Source: G036327475 sp036327475 (GTDB taxonomy: Bacteria; Pseudomonadota; Gammaproteobacteria; Enterobacterales; Enterobacteriaceae). Taken from it: a DNA stretch of 64,000 bases. The stretch's first letter is position 1; each line of letters begins with the position of its first letter. The notes under the pieces were generated by a model, which was given only the letters and a program-made list of their open reading frames with translations, made no database searches and was not told the origin of the DNA. Of this stretch, positions 50,552 through 60,960 are shown piece by piece. The stretch is from positions 310,001-374,000 of the forward strand of contig NZ_CP132913.1 of NCBI RefSeq assembly GCF_036327475.1. Direction: 5' to 3'. Position numbers and translations under genes: made by a program.

Positions 50552-51280
50552 TCACGACTTCACTCTGCAAGTCGTGGCAGGGTTATGATGATGGTGATAG
50601 ATCGCGAGCGGCGCTGGTCCGCGCTGGCCGAACATGGCAATAAAAGTCGGGTGGGCCGAGACGACATCCGGCGTGCCGGAACAGCAGATGTGGTGATTAA
50701 GGCACAGCACTTCATCGGTTTTCGCCATCACCATATGTAAATTATGCGATATCATCAACACTGCGCAACCAAGGGTCAGGCGAATGTTGTCGATTAAATC
50801 ATACAGCACCACCTGACCATTGACATCCACACCCTGCATCGGCTCGTCAAGCACTAATAGCTGTGGTGAATTGAGCAGGGCGCGCGCCAGCAGCACCCGC
50901 TGCATCTCTCCCCCGGAAAGTTTCTGCATGGGTGCCGTCTGCAGATGTTGCGCCTGCACTTGCGCCAGCAACGGCGCTATATCGCTTTTCTTGACGCCCG
51001 GACGCAGACGCATAAAGCATTCCACCGTCAGCGGCAATGTCGGGTCCAGATGTATTTTTTGCGGGACATACCCCATACGCAGTTTTGGCTGGCGCTTAAG
51101 AGTCCCTTCGGTAGGAGCGATAAGCCCGAGTACCACCCGCACCAGCGTCGACTTGCCAGCACCGTTCGGGCCTAGCAGTGTAAGAATATGGCCGGTGCGC
51201 AGGCTGAGAGAGATATCGTGCAGCACCGCTTTACGGCCAAAGGCGACGCCGATGTGTTTCAGAATTACCAAATCGGTCAT
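50552..51280 (-). CDS. znuC: ZnuC: zinc ABC transporter ATPase
   Basis: ZnuC powers zinc uptake. The 242-residue product has Walker A GPNGAGKST, signature LSGGEMQRVLLARAL, Walker B LLVLDEP and the H-loop histidine in VLMISHNLHM. The residue after DEP is M (DEPMQGVD) where E. coli has T. The C-terminus includes LAIYHHHHNP, a histidine run typical of ZnuC, but is about nine residues shorter than E. coli. ATG 51280 overlaps a Zur-regulated divergent region shared with znuA. Confidence 0.95.
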   Translation of the reverse strand: MTDLVILKHIGVAFGRKAVLHDISLSLRTGHILTLLGPNGAGKSTLVRVVLGLIAPTEGTLKRQPKLRMGYVPQKIHLDPTLPLTVECFMRLRPGVKKSDIAPLLAQVQAQHLQTAPMQKLSGGEMQRVLLARALLNSPQLLVLDEPMQGVDVNGQVVLYDLIDNIRLTLGCAVLMISHNLHMVMAKTDEVLCLNHHICCSGTPDVVSAHPTFIAMFGQRGPAPLAIYHHHHNPATTCRVKS

Positions 51281-51305
51281 GATAATTACGGTTGTTAAAT
51301 TACCG

Positions 51306-51325
51306 CGTTATTATAACATAACAAT
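51306..51325. promoter_or_regulatory. Zur box between znuC and znuA
   Basis: On the minus strand TGTTATGTTATAATA (51323-51309) matches 12 of 14 defined positions of the Zur core TGTTATANTATAACA. It lies in the divergent promoter region exactly where E. coli places its znuA/znuCB operator. Binding is inferred. Confidence 0.7.
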
Positions 51326-51353
51326 TTGCTTCGTTGCCGATGAGAATATTGCC

Positions 51354-52295
51354 GTGCCTGTATCCTATCCCGCCGTTTTTCTTCGCGCCGTTGGTCGTAC
51401 CTGCCGTTTCGTCGGCCTTGGCGCCGCGTTAGGGATGGCGGCGGGCATCAACGCGCAGGCGGCGATTGTTGCCTCGCTCCGCCCGCTGGGATTTATCGCC
51501 GCTGCCGTCGCCGATGGCGTTATGCCGGTGGAGGTAGTGTTACCCGATGGCGCTTCACCCCATGATTATGCTTTGCGGCCAATGGATGCGCTGCGGTTAA
51601 AAAGAGCCGATGTGCTGGTGTGGGTAGGGCCGGAAATGGAGGCGTTTCTCTCTAGATCAGCCGCCTCGCTACCTGCTGCGCGTCGCATTACCCTGGCTAA
51701 TCTGCCATCCGTTAAGCCGCTATTGCAAAAAGCCGGTGAAGAAGTGCATGAAAATCATGGCCATCACCACGGCGAATATAATATGCATTTGTGGTTGTCG
51801 CTGACCATCGCTCGGCGCACGGCTGAGGCAATCCATGACCGTCTGCTGGAGTTAATTCCAGAAAAGAGACAACAATTGGATGATAATTTGCGAATTTTCA
51901 ACGCCGTCTTGACAAAAAATGACAAAAATATCGCTACAATGCTGGCGCCTGTTCGCGCTAAAGGGTATTACGTATTTCACGATGCGTATGGGTATTTCGA
52001 AACATACTATGGCCTGACGCCATTAGGATATTTCACCATCAATCCGGAAATACAACCCGGTGCCCAGGCTTTACACAAAATCAAAACACAGTTGGTTGAG
52101 CAAAAAGCGACCTGTATTTTTGCTGAGCCACAATTCAGGCCAGCTGTTATCAACGCCGTCGCCCATGGGACATCCGTGCATATTGGCACCTTGGATACGC
52201 TTGGGATGGGTATCGCCTTAGACAAGGGAAGCTACGCACGCTTTCTGTCGCAATTGGCCAACCAGTACGTGAGCTGCCTGGGGAAGAACACATAA
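51354..52295 (+). CDS. znuA: ZnuA: periplasmic zinc-binding protein
   Basis: ZnuA captures zinc in the periplasm and delivers it to ZnuB. From GTG 51354 the product has 313 residues (E. coli 310): a signal peptide ending near AGINAQA, then IVASLRPLGFIAAAVADGV, LLPDGASPHDYAL with the first metal histidine, WVGPEMEAFL, a short His-rich loop (ENHGHHHGEYNMHLWLS), YYVFHDAYGYFE and a C-terminal QLANQYVSCLG. The His loop is shorter than in E. coli. I prefer GTG 51354 to the in-frame ATG at 51279 because the latter would translate through the Zur site and delay the signal peptide. Divergent from znuCB. Confidence 0.93.
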   Translation: MPVSYPAVFLRAVGRTCRFVGLGAALGMAAGINAQAAIVASLRPLGFIAAAVADGVMPVEVVLPDGASPHDYALRPMDALRLKRADVLVWVGPEMEAFLSRSAASLPAARRITLANLPSVKPLLQKAGEEVHENHGHHHGEYNMHLWLSLTIARRTAEAIHDRLLELIPEKRQQLDDNLRIFNAVLTKNDKNIATMLAPVRAKGYYVFHDAYGYFETYYGLTPLGYFTINPEIQPGAQALHKIKTQLVEQKATCIFAEPQFRPAVINAVAHGTSVHIGTLDTLGMGIALDKGSYARFLSQLANQYVSCLGKNT

Positions 52296-52307
52296 GGATA
52301 ATTATTA

Positions 52308-53633
52308 GTGCAGCAGATAGCCCGCTCTTTCGCCCTGGCGTTTGATCATCTGCAGCGACCCCACCGTGTCATGCTGGGGTCGCTGACCATAGTCACTTTA
52401 GCCGTCGCCGTTTGGCGGCCCTATATCTATTCCTCGGTAGTGGAACGGCCCGCTAGTCGCATCATTCCGCTGGAAGACCATCAATTACATGAGCTGACGC
52501 CAGAGGCCAGTGAACCCCTCGACCAGACCACCACGAACAGCGATGAAGATATTCCAAAGGATGAATTGGACGAACGAGTGGTAGGGGAGGTCGGCGTGCA
52601 TGAGTATGTTATCTCCACTGGCGATATACTAAGTAGTATCCTCACTCAATACGGCATCGATATCGCCGACGTCGCGGCGCTGGCTCAGCAAAACCCCGTG
52701 TTGCGCAATTTGAAGGTAGGCCAATCCCTCTCTTGGACGCTGACCGCCGAGGGCGATTTGCAGCGCCTGACCTGGGATGTTTCTCGCCGTGAGACGCGCA
52801 CCTATGATCGCGTGAATGGCGGGTTCAAGGAAAGTATCGCCAATATGACAGGAAAGTGGCGAAACACCACCTTGACCGGCCAGCTCAATGGCAGTTTCGT
52901 TACCAGCGCGCGCGCAGCCGGTTTGACGTGCAGTGATATCAACGCGGTGATCAAAGCCTTGCAGTGGCAGCTGGATTTTCGCAAGTTGCGTAAAGGGGAT
53001 CAGTTCTCGGTTCTAACCTCGAGGGAGGTGCTGGACGGCAAGAGCGCCCAAAGTCAACTACTCGGCGTACGCCTACGGACTGGCGGGAAAGATTATTATG
53101 CGTTCCGCGCGGATGACGGTAAATTCTATAACCGCGATGCCGCTATTCTCGCCAGTGGTTTTATGCGTTTTCCTACCGCGAAACAATTCCGCATTTCCTC
53201 CAATTTCAATCCATGCAGGCTTAACCTCGTTACCGGCCGTATCGCGCCACATCGCGGCGTCGATTTTGCCATGCCTGTCGGTACGCCGGTACTAGCGGTG
53301 GGCGACGGCGAGGTGATGGTTAGCAAAAGAGATAGCGCCGCTGGTAACTATGTGACCATCCGCCACGGCCGCCAATACATGACCCGCTATATGCATTTGA
53401 AGAAATTGTTGGTGAAGCCGGGACAGAAAGTGAAACGCGGTGATCGCATCGCCTTGTCCGGTAATACAGGGCGCTCAACCGGCCCCCATTTGCATTATGA
53501 GGTCTGGATCAACCAGCAGGCGGTTAACCCACTGACCGCCAAACTACCGCATACCGAAGGGCTGATCGGCAGCGATCGCGCCGAATATCTCGCCCAAGTC
53601 AAACAGATGTTACCTCAGCTGCAATTAAACTGA
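52308..53633 (+). CDS. mepM: MepM: murein DD-endopeptidase (M23)
   Basis: MepM cuts peptide cross-links so that peptidoglycan can expand. The 441-residue product (E. coli 440) starts at GTG 52308 with AAGGA upstream, giving MQQIARSFALAFDHLQRPHR. It has an N-terminal membrane anchor, a LysM-like region around GVHEYVISTGDILSSILTQY, and a C-terminal M23 domain with HRGVDFAMP (zinc His and Asp) and GPHLHYEVW (HxH). The start is 12 bp after znuA, as in E. coli. The lpxM relic follows. No sign of decay. Confidence 0.96.
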   Translation: MQQIARSFALAFDHLQRPHRVMLGSLTIVTLAVAVWRPYIYSSVVERPASRIIPLEDHQLHELTPEASEPLDQTTTNSDEDIPKDELDERVVGEVGVHEYVISTGDILSSILTQYGIDIADVAALAQQNPVLRNLKVGQSLSWTLTAEGDLQRLTWDVSRRETRTYDRVNGGFKESIANMTGKWRNTTLTGQLNGSFVTSARAAGLTCSDINAVIKALQWQLDFRKLRKGDQFSVLTSREVLDGKSAQSQLLGVRLRTGGKDYYAFRADDGKFYNRDAAILASGFMRFPTAKQFRISSNFNPCRLNLVTGRIAPHRGVDFAMPVGTPVLAVGDGEVMVSKRDSAAGNYVTIRHGRQYMTRYMHLKKLLVKPGQKVKRGDRIALSGNTGRSTGPHLHYEVWINQQAVNPLTAKLPHTEGLIGSDRAEYLAQVKQMLPQLQLN

Positions 53634-53716
53634 CATTCCTGTATCGGCTGCTTGTCTTTACAATGCGGTTAGCCATGGTAACAACTGCGCGATGACAAGC
53701 ATTAAGAAAGGCAGGC

Positions 53717-54512
53717 ATGGAAAATAAGCGAAACGGGATAGATAGAGTTCATCCCGACATTCAAAATGCATCACATACCCTGCATTATTGTGGCGTCTGG
53801 CTGGGGATGGGCGCCATCGCCGTCACCTGGACCCGCCACGGCTGCGAGACCGTGCTGGGCGCGTTTGGTCGCGTTGCGCACAAGGCGCGCCTTCGCGTAG
53901 AAGTCAATTATGAAATCGCCCTAGAAAACCATTATAGACGACATGTTCACCTGCGTGACTTGCCGCAATCCAAAAGCCAGCGCTGGCGCGCGAGCGGTGG
54001 CATGGCACAAATTGCTAAATCGGCTTCAGAAAGAGAGGAGCGCAATATCATTTTTCTGGTGCCTCACGGTTGGGCGGTGGATGTGTCAAGGATGCTAATG
54101 ACGGCGCGCGGCCAAAATGGCGCCATGCAAACTCTTTATTAGCTCGGTGCGCCAGGGGTACTGGGATATTATTTACTAGATCAGGTTCACGGTACCGAGC
54201 ACAGTAAGTTTGTGGATTTCTTTGCCACCCAAAAAGCAATGACGCTACCGACTTTCAGCCATCTAATGAAAGTCTGCCGTGCCACGGTCGTTCCGCCATT
54301 CCCGCTCTACGACGGCAACATCAGCCTGTTGCATATTATTCTTTCGCCAATGGACGCATTAAACGGATACAAATGATGCTACCGTTGGCGTGCCGCATGA
54401 ATGAAGCGGTGCACTAGTACGTCAAAACCCTGAGCAATATACCTGGGTGCTAAAACTGCTTAAAACCCGCAAGCCTGGCGCGATCCCAACCCCTATAAGC
54501 GCCCCTCTTCGC
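53717..54512 (+). pseudogene. lpxM: lpxM relic: lipid A myristoyltransferase
   Basis: LpxM (MsbB) adds the last acyl chain to lipid A. ATG 53717 opens a 141-codon frame: GVWLGMGAIAVT near the start, REERNIIFLVPHGWAVDVSR and MLMTARGQNGAMQT. Further pieces in other frames are GVLGYYLLDQVHGTEHSKFV, DFFATQKAM, HLMKVCRATVVPPFPLYDG and LKTRKPGAIPTPISA-like sequence. All match E. coli LpxM in order. The catalytic HX4D motif region is gone and four or more frameshifts are present. The gene keeps its place after mepM. Confidence 0.92.
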
Positions 54513-54688
54513 TGAGAACTCGGAGCAAAAGCGCGAAAACTAGCGTGCTGTCGCGTTTGGCTTGGCATTGTTATGGGATTCACTTTCACTTGAACACGCT
54601 CCTCCGTTGCACTATATATATCAGCTGCGCGCAATGCTGCAGCCACGCTGTTGCGCAACTGAATCTGGCCTATCCACAGCAGTGTTTC

Positions 54689-56044
54689 TCAGCCGAACAG
54701 CATATGCACCGTTTCGATGATGAGCTGGAGATTTAAGACCACTAACACTGCTGTGGCCAGCCAGCCGAGTATCATAAAAGGTTTGCAATTGACAAATCTG
54801 CCCATTCGCTTTCTGGATGAGGTTAAATACAGCAGCGGAATCATTGAAATCGGTAAGGCGATGCTCAAAAAGACCTGGGTATAGACCAGAAGTTTCTCAA
54901 CCATATCCCCTTTATCTCCCCATAGGTAGATGCAGGCCACAACCGGCAAAATAGCAATCAGACGCGTAATCAGGCGTCGCTGCCACCGCGGGAGACGGAA
55001 ATTAATGAAGCCTTCCATCACAATTTGCCCGGTTAAGGTCCCCGTAATAGTGGCATTCTGCCCGGAAGCCAGCAGCGCAACGGCGAATAATGTTGCCAGG
55101 GTGGCGCTGGCAATGGCACCAACCATGCTGTGATCCTGCAGGGCATCGTATAGTTGGGCAAAACGGCCGATATCGTCCGGGTCTTTACCAAAAAATAGCG
55201 CGGCGCCGAGAATAAGTAGTAAACAATTAATGATAAAGGAGAATCCTAATTGGACATTGGAATCAATTGTCGCGTAGCAGATAGCTTCTTTCACCGCCCG
55301 CTCGTCACTGCGGTTGTATTGACGCGATTGCACGATGGAAGAGTGGAGGTAGAGGTTGTGCGGCATCACAGTGGCTCCTACGATCCCCAACGCGATGAAG
55401 AAAGCGGAATCACCGCCCGCTACATGCGCGGTGAGGATCTCTCTTTGTGGGATTAACGCGTGGGCAATTTGTGCCAAGTCTGGGTTAGCAAGTGCCACCT
55501 CATAGGCAAAAATAATAAAGATTGCGGCAATGAGCGTAAAGACCAGCGCCTCGATTTTTCTGATACCAAACTTCATCAATACCAGCAGGAGAAACACATC
55601 TAGCACGGTGATCATCACACCCAACAACAGCTGGATCTTGAAAAGTAAATTTAACGCGATAGCACTACCGATGACCTCGGCAATCTCCGTAGCGATAATG
55701 GCTAATTCGGTGGTGACCCAGAGCGTGGCGGCGGTGCGCTTGCCGATCAGGGCTTTCGTTGCCTGCGCTAAATCCATTCCCGTGACTATACCCAATTTGG
55801 CGCACATGACCTGGAGCAGCATTGCAATCAGACTGGAGATCAGTATTACGGACAGCAGAAGATAGCTGTAGAGGGCTCCGCCTTGAATCGCAGTTATCCA
55901 GTTGCCTGGATCCATATAACCGACCGCGACCAATGCACCAGGCCCCGAAAAAGCAAACAGTTTTCTAAAAAATCCGCCCTTTCCCGTCGGAACGGGGATC
56001 GTACCGTTAATTTCTTCCAGACTGTTCTTTTTGACTACTTCCAT
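54689..56044 (-). CDS. mntH: MntH-type Mn(II)/proton symporter (Nramp family)
   Basis: Nramp proteins import manganese or iron using the proton gradient. The 451-residue product has about 11 helices with the helix 1 metal-binding motif DPGN (GYMDPGNW) and the helix 6 MPHNLYLHSS motif, both intact. It differs from E. coli MntH (412 aa) in an N-terminal extension (MEVVKKNSLEEINGTIPVPT) and overall style, looking more like the divergent group-C bacterial Nramps found in firmicutes and some enterobacteria. It stands between the lpxM relic and degraded DNA with an AT-rich upstream region. No clear MntR or Fur box is seen. Confidence 0.92.
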   Translation of the reverse strand: MEVVKKNSLEEINGTIPVPTGKGGFFRKLFAFSGPGALVAVGYMDPGNWITAIQGGALYSYLLLSVILISSLIAMLLQVMCAKLGIVTGMDLAQATKALIGKRTAATLWVTTELAIIATEIAEVIGSAIALNLLFKIQLLLGVMITVLDVFLLLVLMKFGIRKIEALVFTLIAAIFIIFAYEVALANPDLAQIAHALIPQREILTAHVAGGDSAFFIALGIVGATVMPHNLYLHSSIVQSRQYNRSDERAVKEAICYATIDSNVQLGFSFIINCLLLILGAALFFGKDPDDIGRFAQLYDALQDHSMVGAIASATLATLFAVALLASGQNATITGTLTGQIVMEGFINFRLPRWQRRLITRLIAILPVVACIYLWGDKGDMVEKLLVYTQVFLSIALPISMIPLLYLTSSRKRMGRFVNCKPFMILGWLATAVLVVLNLQLIIETVHMLFG

Positions 56045-56714
56045 CTTTTTTCCAAATTAACTGAGAGCGGAAAAATGATTTTATTATAAATAGGAATAAG
56101 ATTTGTTATCAATTAAAAGCTCGTTTAGGCTCGGTTTACTTCAGGCGGGTAGCGACCTGCGCGCCGCGCCAGTCCTCTCCTCAGCGCTATGGGCTTAATG
56201 GCAGACTGCCCCAACGGGCAGGGGAACCTCTACGTCTTGTGAAGAGCCTTGGTGCCATATCTGCCCACTTGTCGGTGGTCGTTTGCAGGACAGCGGCACA
56301 GCCATGCGATCGGCGCCTACGGCCATGGCGCTGATACCTCAGCCTACTGGCCTGCGCGCAAGTCGCAGTGTCGTATTGCGCTAGGCGTTCGGCTTTGAGG
56401 CTCTCGCTCGCCGATCCGCTTGTGTCAGCCGCCCTCTGTCGGCAACGGCGCTGACGCTAGAAGGGAGGGCAGCCGCGTGATCCTACACTTCCCTGTACAG
56501 GCTTGGCGAGACAGGAGATCGCGCAATCCGCTTGTGAGAGGGGCAATCGTAGCGGCCCGTCTTCGGCACAGGCCGTTTGAACGAGTGTCAGCCGGCCTGT
56601 GCAAGGCAGGGTCGTTACGGTGACTTGTTTTACAATGCGCGCAAAACCACAATACCAGGTTTGCTTTGCATATTATTCTATAAAGGGCGTACTACCACTC
56701 TGCGGTTACGCTAC
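56045..56714. other. Intergenic, unassigned GC-rich stretch
   Basis: The mntH promoter lies at the left end (AT-rich 56060-56110). The GC-rich 56150-56640 part contains overlapping frames on both strands with no family motif. Confidence 0.4.
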
Positions 56715-57005
56715 AAAGAAGATGTATTGCGATAATAGAGTTCGTCTCCTTTTTGACATTTAGCGCGGCCTAATCCAAGTCTAGGAATATAGGTAATGTC
56801 GCGCTCCAATTCCTCGATAGCGGGAATAAATTTACCGCCGTCCGCTTTCAGATTCAAGTGCTTATAAATCACCTTAGCCATCAGACCAATGTGCGCGCCA
56901 ATATCCACTGCATTGTGTGGCTGACTGGTAAACCAATACGTGAAGAAATATTTGTGGTTAACAAAAGGACACCTGGCTTTCTCTGTAGCGGGTTTTCGCT
57001 AGTTG
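56715..57005 (-). pseudogene. FkbM-like methyltransferase relic
   Basis: The minus strand reads FVNHKYFFTYWFTSQPHNAV and then, in another frame from 56908, DIGAHIGLMAKVIYKHLNLK. The DIGA-IG motif with a preceding aromatic segment resembles the SAM-binding entry of FkbM-type methyltransferases. Only this motif supports the call. The frame ends at 56711 after about 65 residues. Confidence 0.35.
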
Positions 57006-58216
57006 AAATCCGTTCTGTTTACCGACTGGCTTGAAACAGTCGACGCCGTTAAAATTTACAACCAGCTTTCGGGTTCCGTCGTCGGAGAAAAGATTGCGAA
57101 ACCTGTCCAATTAATTCTCCGTAGCTATTCACGCTGGCAATCCTGTGGCAATAGGGCTAGGAAATCGCGTTCTCGGATCAATGACTCGATGGCGGCCATT
57201 TATTGAGGTCTACTTTATCTTTGGCGCAATAGAAAATTCATCGAATTTTGCGGACGTGTGTTTCCGGCAAAGTCGAATGGACGATTACAAATAGATACAT
57301 CAGTTATTTTATTATGAAAACCCTGCTCTTTGTAGAATTAAACGCTAGAGAGTTATTGGCGGCTGCTTGTTAGTATGATAAAAATGATGGATCACAGTCA
57401 GGTGAAATATTGACAACACTACCGTATCGTATGACAGATTGACGGTAATGACAACGTTGACGTTACTGTATGCCGATAAACCGCTCGCCAGGACGATATT
57501 GGATCAGAAAGAAATCGATTTCTTAGAAAGTCGCGTTTTTAACGAAATAATGGTGAAATATACCCAGAAGAGAATAGATCCTCGCTAAGATGTATTACAC
57601 CAGGTCATTATTAAGGCGCCACGAGTAGTTATAGATAGGCGAGGGCCAAAGCGAAGAGCGCATCCGCCTCAGCCATCCTCGTGTCAAGCAGCGCCGCACT
57701 GACTTCCTATGCTTTTCCGACGCGGACGGCGTGTACTCTGTCAGAGGGCAACACCCTCTATAAGCCATTGACCGTTTTGGTACGTATTGCGTGTAAACCG
57801 ATTGAACAACAGGTGATAGCCAAACGCAAAGAGATTGGGCAGGGATCTTAAGGATGGTGTCTGAATTAATTTTGTTTGCATGCCGAACGCCAACCCCATA
57901 CGGGCTCAACATTATCTGAACAAGGTCAATAATCAGCCTGATTTTCCCGCGTCAGCGTGATGAGTGACAAACACAGCGATCCGGTGGACGTTCTGATCAC
58001 GAAATATACTGCCAGCAGTACCTTAGAGGATTTATCCGATAAGGGAAAAGCAATGTGCTGAGAACCATGGCGCTACTGCTTACTGCTCGGTTCACGTGGA
58101 CTCTATATACATCACGGTGAAATATTCTGATCCAGAGTGACGGTCGCATCTATTTGATCGATGCCGATCAGGTGGTAATTGTGCAACGACAGCGTCTAGC
58201 ACGCGCGCTATTGGAA

Positions 58217-58236
58217 AATGCGCTGGAATGCGCTGG
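58217..58236. repeat. Exact 10-bp tandem duplication
   Basis: AATGCGCTGG occurs twice head to tail in degraded DNA. Confidence 0.8.
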
Positions 58237-58330
58237 AAAGATACTCTAAATAATGATCTAACTGTCGTTAGAAGATGGCTGTTGCGATGACGAATATCGG
58301 ACCCGTTTATCTGCATTACGTGCGATCCGC

Positions 58331-58358
58331 GGACGGTCCGTTACGGACGGTCCGTTAC
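58331..58358. repeat. 14-bp tandem duplication containing a palindrome
   Basis: GGACGGTCCGTTAC occurs twice exactly. Each copy contains the palindrome CGGACGGTCCG when its flank is included, so two small hairpins lie just beyond the pykA stop on the minus strand. Confidence 0.88.
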
Positions 58359-58391
58359 GTACGAATAATACCGTGATGCGCTTGCCTTGGG

Positions 58392-59834
58392 TTATTCCAC
58401 GCGCAGGATGCGGCTGGTATTGGTGGTGCCAACCATGTCCATCACGTCGCCCTGGGTGATAATCACCAGATCCCCCGAGGCCAGAAACCCCTTATCACGC
58501 AACAAATTGGTGGCGTGGGTTGCCGCCGCCACGCCGTCGCAATCGCCGTTAAAGTACACTGGCGTCACGCCACGATAAAGCGCGGTTAGGTTCAGGGTAT
58601 GTTCATGACGTGAGAGGGCAAAAATCGGTAGGCCCGAGCTAATGCGGGACATCATTAGCACGGTACGGCCCGATTCCGTCATTGAGATAATGGCAGTGAT
58701 GCCCCTAAGGTGATTGGCGGTGTACATCGCCGACATGGCGATGGCTTCTTCGATATTGTCAAATTGCACGTCCAGCCGATGCTTGGACACATTGATACTG
58801 GGAATCTTCTCCGCCCCCAGGCAAACGCTGGCCATAGTCGACACCGTTTCGGAGGGATACTGCCCCGTAGCAGTTTCGGCCGACAACATCACCGCGTCGG
58901 TACCGTCAAGCACCGCGTTGGCGACGTCCATGACTTCGGCACGCGTGGGCATTGTGTGGGTTATCATTGATTCCATCATCTGCGTGGCGGTAATTACGGC
59001 GCGGTTCAGGGTGCGGGCGCGACGGATCAGTTTCTTTTGAATACCCACCAGTTCAGAATCGCCGATTTCAACTCCTAAGTCGCCGCGGGCCACCATCACC
59101 ACATCCGAAGCGAGGATGATATCGTCCATAGCTTCCTCACTGGCCACAGCTTCGGCACGCTCGACTTTCGACACGATTTTGGCATAGCTGCCTGCGTCAC
59201 GCGCTAGGCGGCGCGCATAGTTCAGATCCTCGCCGGTGCGAGGAAAAGACACTGCCAGGTAATCGACGCCGATTTTGGCGGCGGTAATGATGTCGGCTTT
59301 GTCCTTTTCGGTCAGCGCTTCAGCAGACAAACCACCACCGAGCTTGTTGATACCTTTATTGTTGGATAGCGGACCGCCCACCGCCACTCTGGTGTAAACC
59401 CGAATACCCTGCACCTCCAGCACTTTGAGCTGCACGCGGCCATCATCCAGCAGCAGGATATCGCCAGGCACCACATCGTCAGGCAAGCCTTTATAGTCAA
59501 TGCCCACCCGTTCGCGGTCGCCCTCGCCGCAGCCTAATGACGCATCAAGTAGAAATTTGTCACCGACGTTCAAGAAAATTTTCCCTTCCCGAAACGTCGA
59601 AATGCGGATCTTCGGCCCTTGTAAATCGCCGAGTATCGCGACGTGCCGGTCGAGACGGGCCGAGATTTCGCGCGCTTTCTGCGCGCGCTGGAGATGATTT
59701 TCCGCGCTGCCGTGTGAAAAATTGAGACGAACGACATTGGCGCCGGCGGCAATCACTTTTTCGAGATTATTATCACGATCGGTTGCGGGGCCAAGAGTGG
59801 TGACAATTTTGGTTCTTCTTAGTCGTCTGGGCAT
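58392..59834 (-). CDS. pykA: Pyruvate kinase II
   Basis: PykA converts phosphoenolpyruvate and ADP to pyruvate and ATP. The 480-residue product (E. coli 480) starts MPRRLRRTKIVTTLGPATDR, with the catalytic TIM barrel containing NFSHG, GDLQGPKIR, the B domain (about 80-175), VERAEAV, MVARGDLGVEIGD, and TATQMMESM, and a C-terminal effector domain with MTESGRT. I chose ATG 59834, preceded by CGGAG, over the in-frame ATG at 59876. The neighbouring hexR, its usual regulator, is degraded. No sign of decay in pykA itself. Confidence 0.96.
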   Translation of the reverse strand: MPRRLRRTKIVTTLGPATDRDNNLEKVIAAGANVVRLNFSHGSAENHLQRAQKAREISARLDRHVAILGDLQGPKIRISTFREGKIFLNVGDKFLLDASLGCGEGDRERVGIDYKGLPDDVVPGDILLLDDGRVQLKVLEVQGIRVYTRVAVGGPLSNNKGINKLGGGLSAEALTEKDKADIITAAKIGVDYLAVSFPRTGEDLNYARRLARDAGSYAKIVSKVERAEAVASEEAMDDIILASDVVMVARGDLGVEIGDSELVGIQKKLIRRARTLNRAVITATQMMESMITHTMPTRAEVMDVANAVLDGTDAVMLSAETATGQYPSETVSTMASVCLGAEKIPSINVSKHRLDVQFDNIEEAIAMSAMYTANHLRGITAIISMTESGRTVLMMSRISSGLPIFALSRHEHTLNLTALYRGVTPVYFNGDCDGVAAATHATNLLRDKGFLASGDLVIITQGDVMDMVGTTNTSRILRVE

Positions 59835-59974
59835 GGATAACTCCGTTAACTTGGGTAAATGGTGTTGTTGCAACAAAAGAGTCTCCGGAGGGGCGCCAGA
59901 CCGTTGGCCGGTCCACGTAGCAGCCAGACAGCCGGAGAAGGCGCTAAAATTCCCTGGATACCTTCGTTAAGGTC

Positions 59975-60791
59975 CTAGTTCCGTTTTATTAAAGCGCGAT
60001 TCTTTAGGGCATCCTTGACCCGTTTTAAGTTACCCTGGAATTTTGCGCCGTGCCGCAGCATAAAGCCGGTTGCCAGGACATCGATCAGGGTTAACTGCGC
60101 CAAGCGTGATTTCATTGGCATAAACATGTTGATATCTTCCGACACATCCAGCGCTAGGGTCAATGACGCTTCCAGCGCCAGCGGCGAGCACGGCGAGGTG
60201 ATGGCGATAACCGTAGCATCATTCTCTCGCGCCAGCACCGAGAGTTCTACTAACATCTTGTGTGGCCGGTATGAGAAATCAGCACCACGACATCGCCTTT
60301 GCCGGAATTCATGCAACTCATGTGCTGCAAGGCGATGTACTTCCGAGTACACGACCGGGATATGAAACGGAAAAATTTGTCCATCGCATCATGCGCTACC
60401 GCTGCCGAAGCGCCAAGACAAAAGGAGTCTTCTTAGCTTGGGTAAGCAAGTCCACCGCGCGGTTCACCGCGGCGATATCCAAGCTGTTTTAACCTGTTCC
60501 AGACTTGCCATCGCAGACTTGAAGTTTTTGGGGTATAGGAATCCACGCTATCATCTTCATCCACGTTACGATTTACACCAGACTCTAGGCGAGATGCAAT
60601 TCAAAATCAGGATAGCCTTTGCTTCCTAAACGGCGGTAAAAACGGTTGACGGTTGGTTCACTGACCTCTGCCGTGCGCGCAAGGATGGCGATGCTGGAAT
60701 GGATGGCGGTTTGTGGCAGGATGACTTCTGCGACCTTACGTTCGGATTTGCTCAGTAACTCCAAGTGAGTATTGATCTTTTCCAGCATGTT
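59975..60791 (-). pseudogene. hexR: hexR relic: RpiR-type repressor of hexose catabolism
   Basis: HexR represses zwf, eda and other sugar genes and releases DNA on binding KDPG. ATG 60791 gives MNMLEKINTHLELLSKSERK and the helix-turn-helix VSEPTVNRFYRRLGSKGYPD, matching E. coli HexR, with a one- or two-residue loss before AIHSSIA. The frame stops at 60585. In the middle, pieces such as AAVNRAVDLLTQAKKT are in other frames. The last 377 bp are open again (ELSVLARENDATVIAITSPC, RLAQLTLIDVLATGFMLRHG). The SIS sugar-binding core is broken by frameshifts, so full HexR cannot be made. A free DNA-binding domain of about 70 residues could still be translated. Confidence 0.9.
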
Positions 60792-60960
60792 CATAAGTGT
60801 ATAGCTCATGGATTTTGCCGATTTCACATAAAGGAGAAATCATGACCGATTTAATGAAATATACTACGAGCCGGTAGTCAAAGACAGCGAAACCGGATGG
60901 CCTTAGGTGTTTTGCCAAAGTATGACTCTAACTTTCAAAGCGGTAAAATAACCATAATGT

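Larger units (their letters stand above)
57006..58391. other. Degraded stretch, unassigned fragments
   Basis: Plus-strand pieces such as FLESRVFNEIMVKYTQKR (57510-57570), VDVLITKYTASSTLEDLSDK (57985-58045) and DGRIYLIDADQVVIVQRQRL (58140-58200) look like parts of one decayed gene with many frameshifts. I do not recognise it. Confidence 0.4.

Noticed and set aside
50820..51353. N-terminal extension of znuA
   Set aside because: The extra sequence is the reverse complement of znuC; the signal peptide and family length support a start at 51354.
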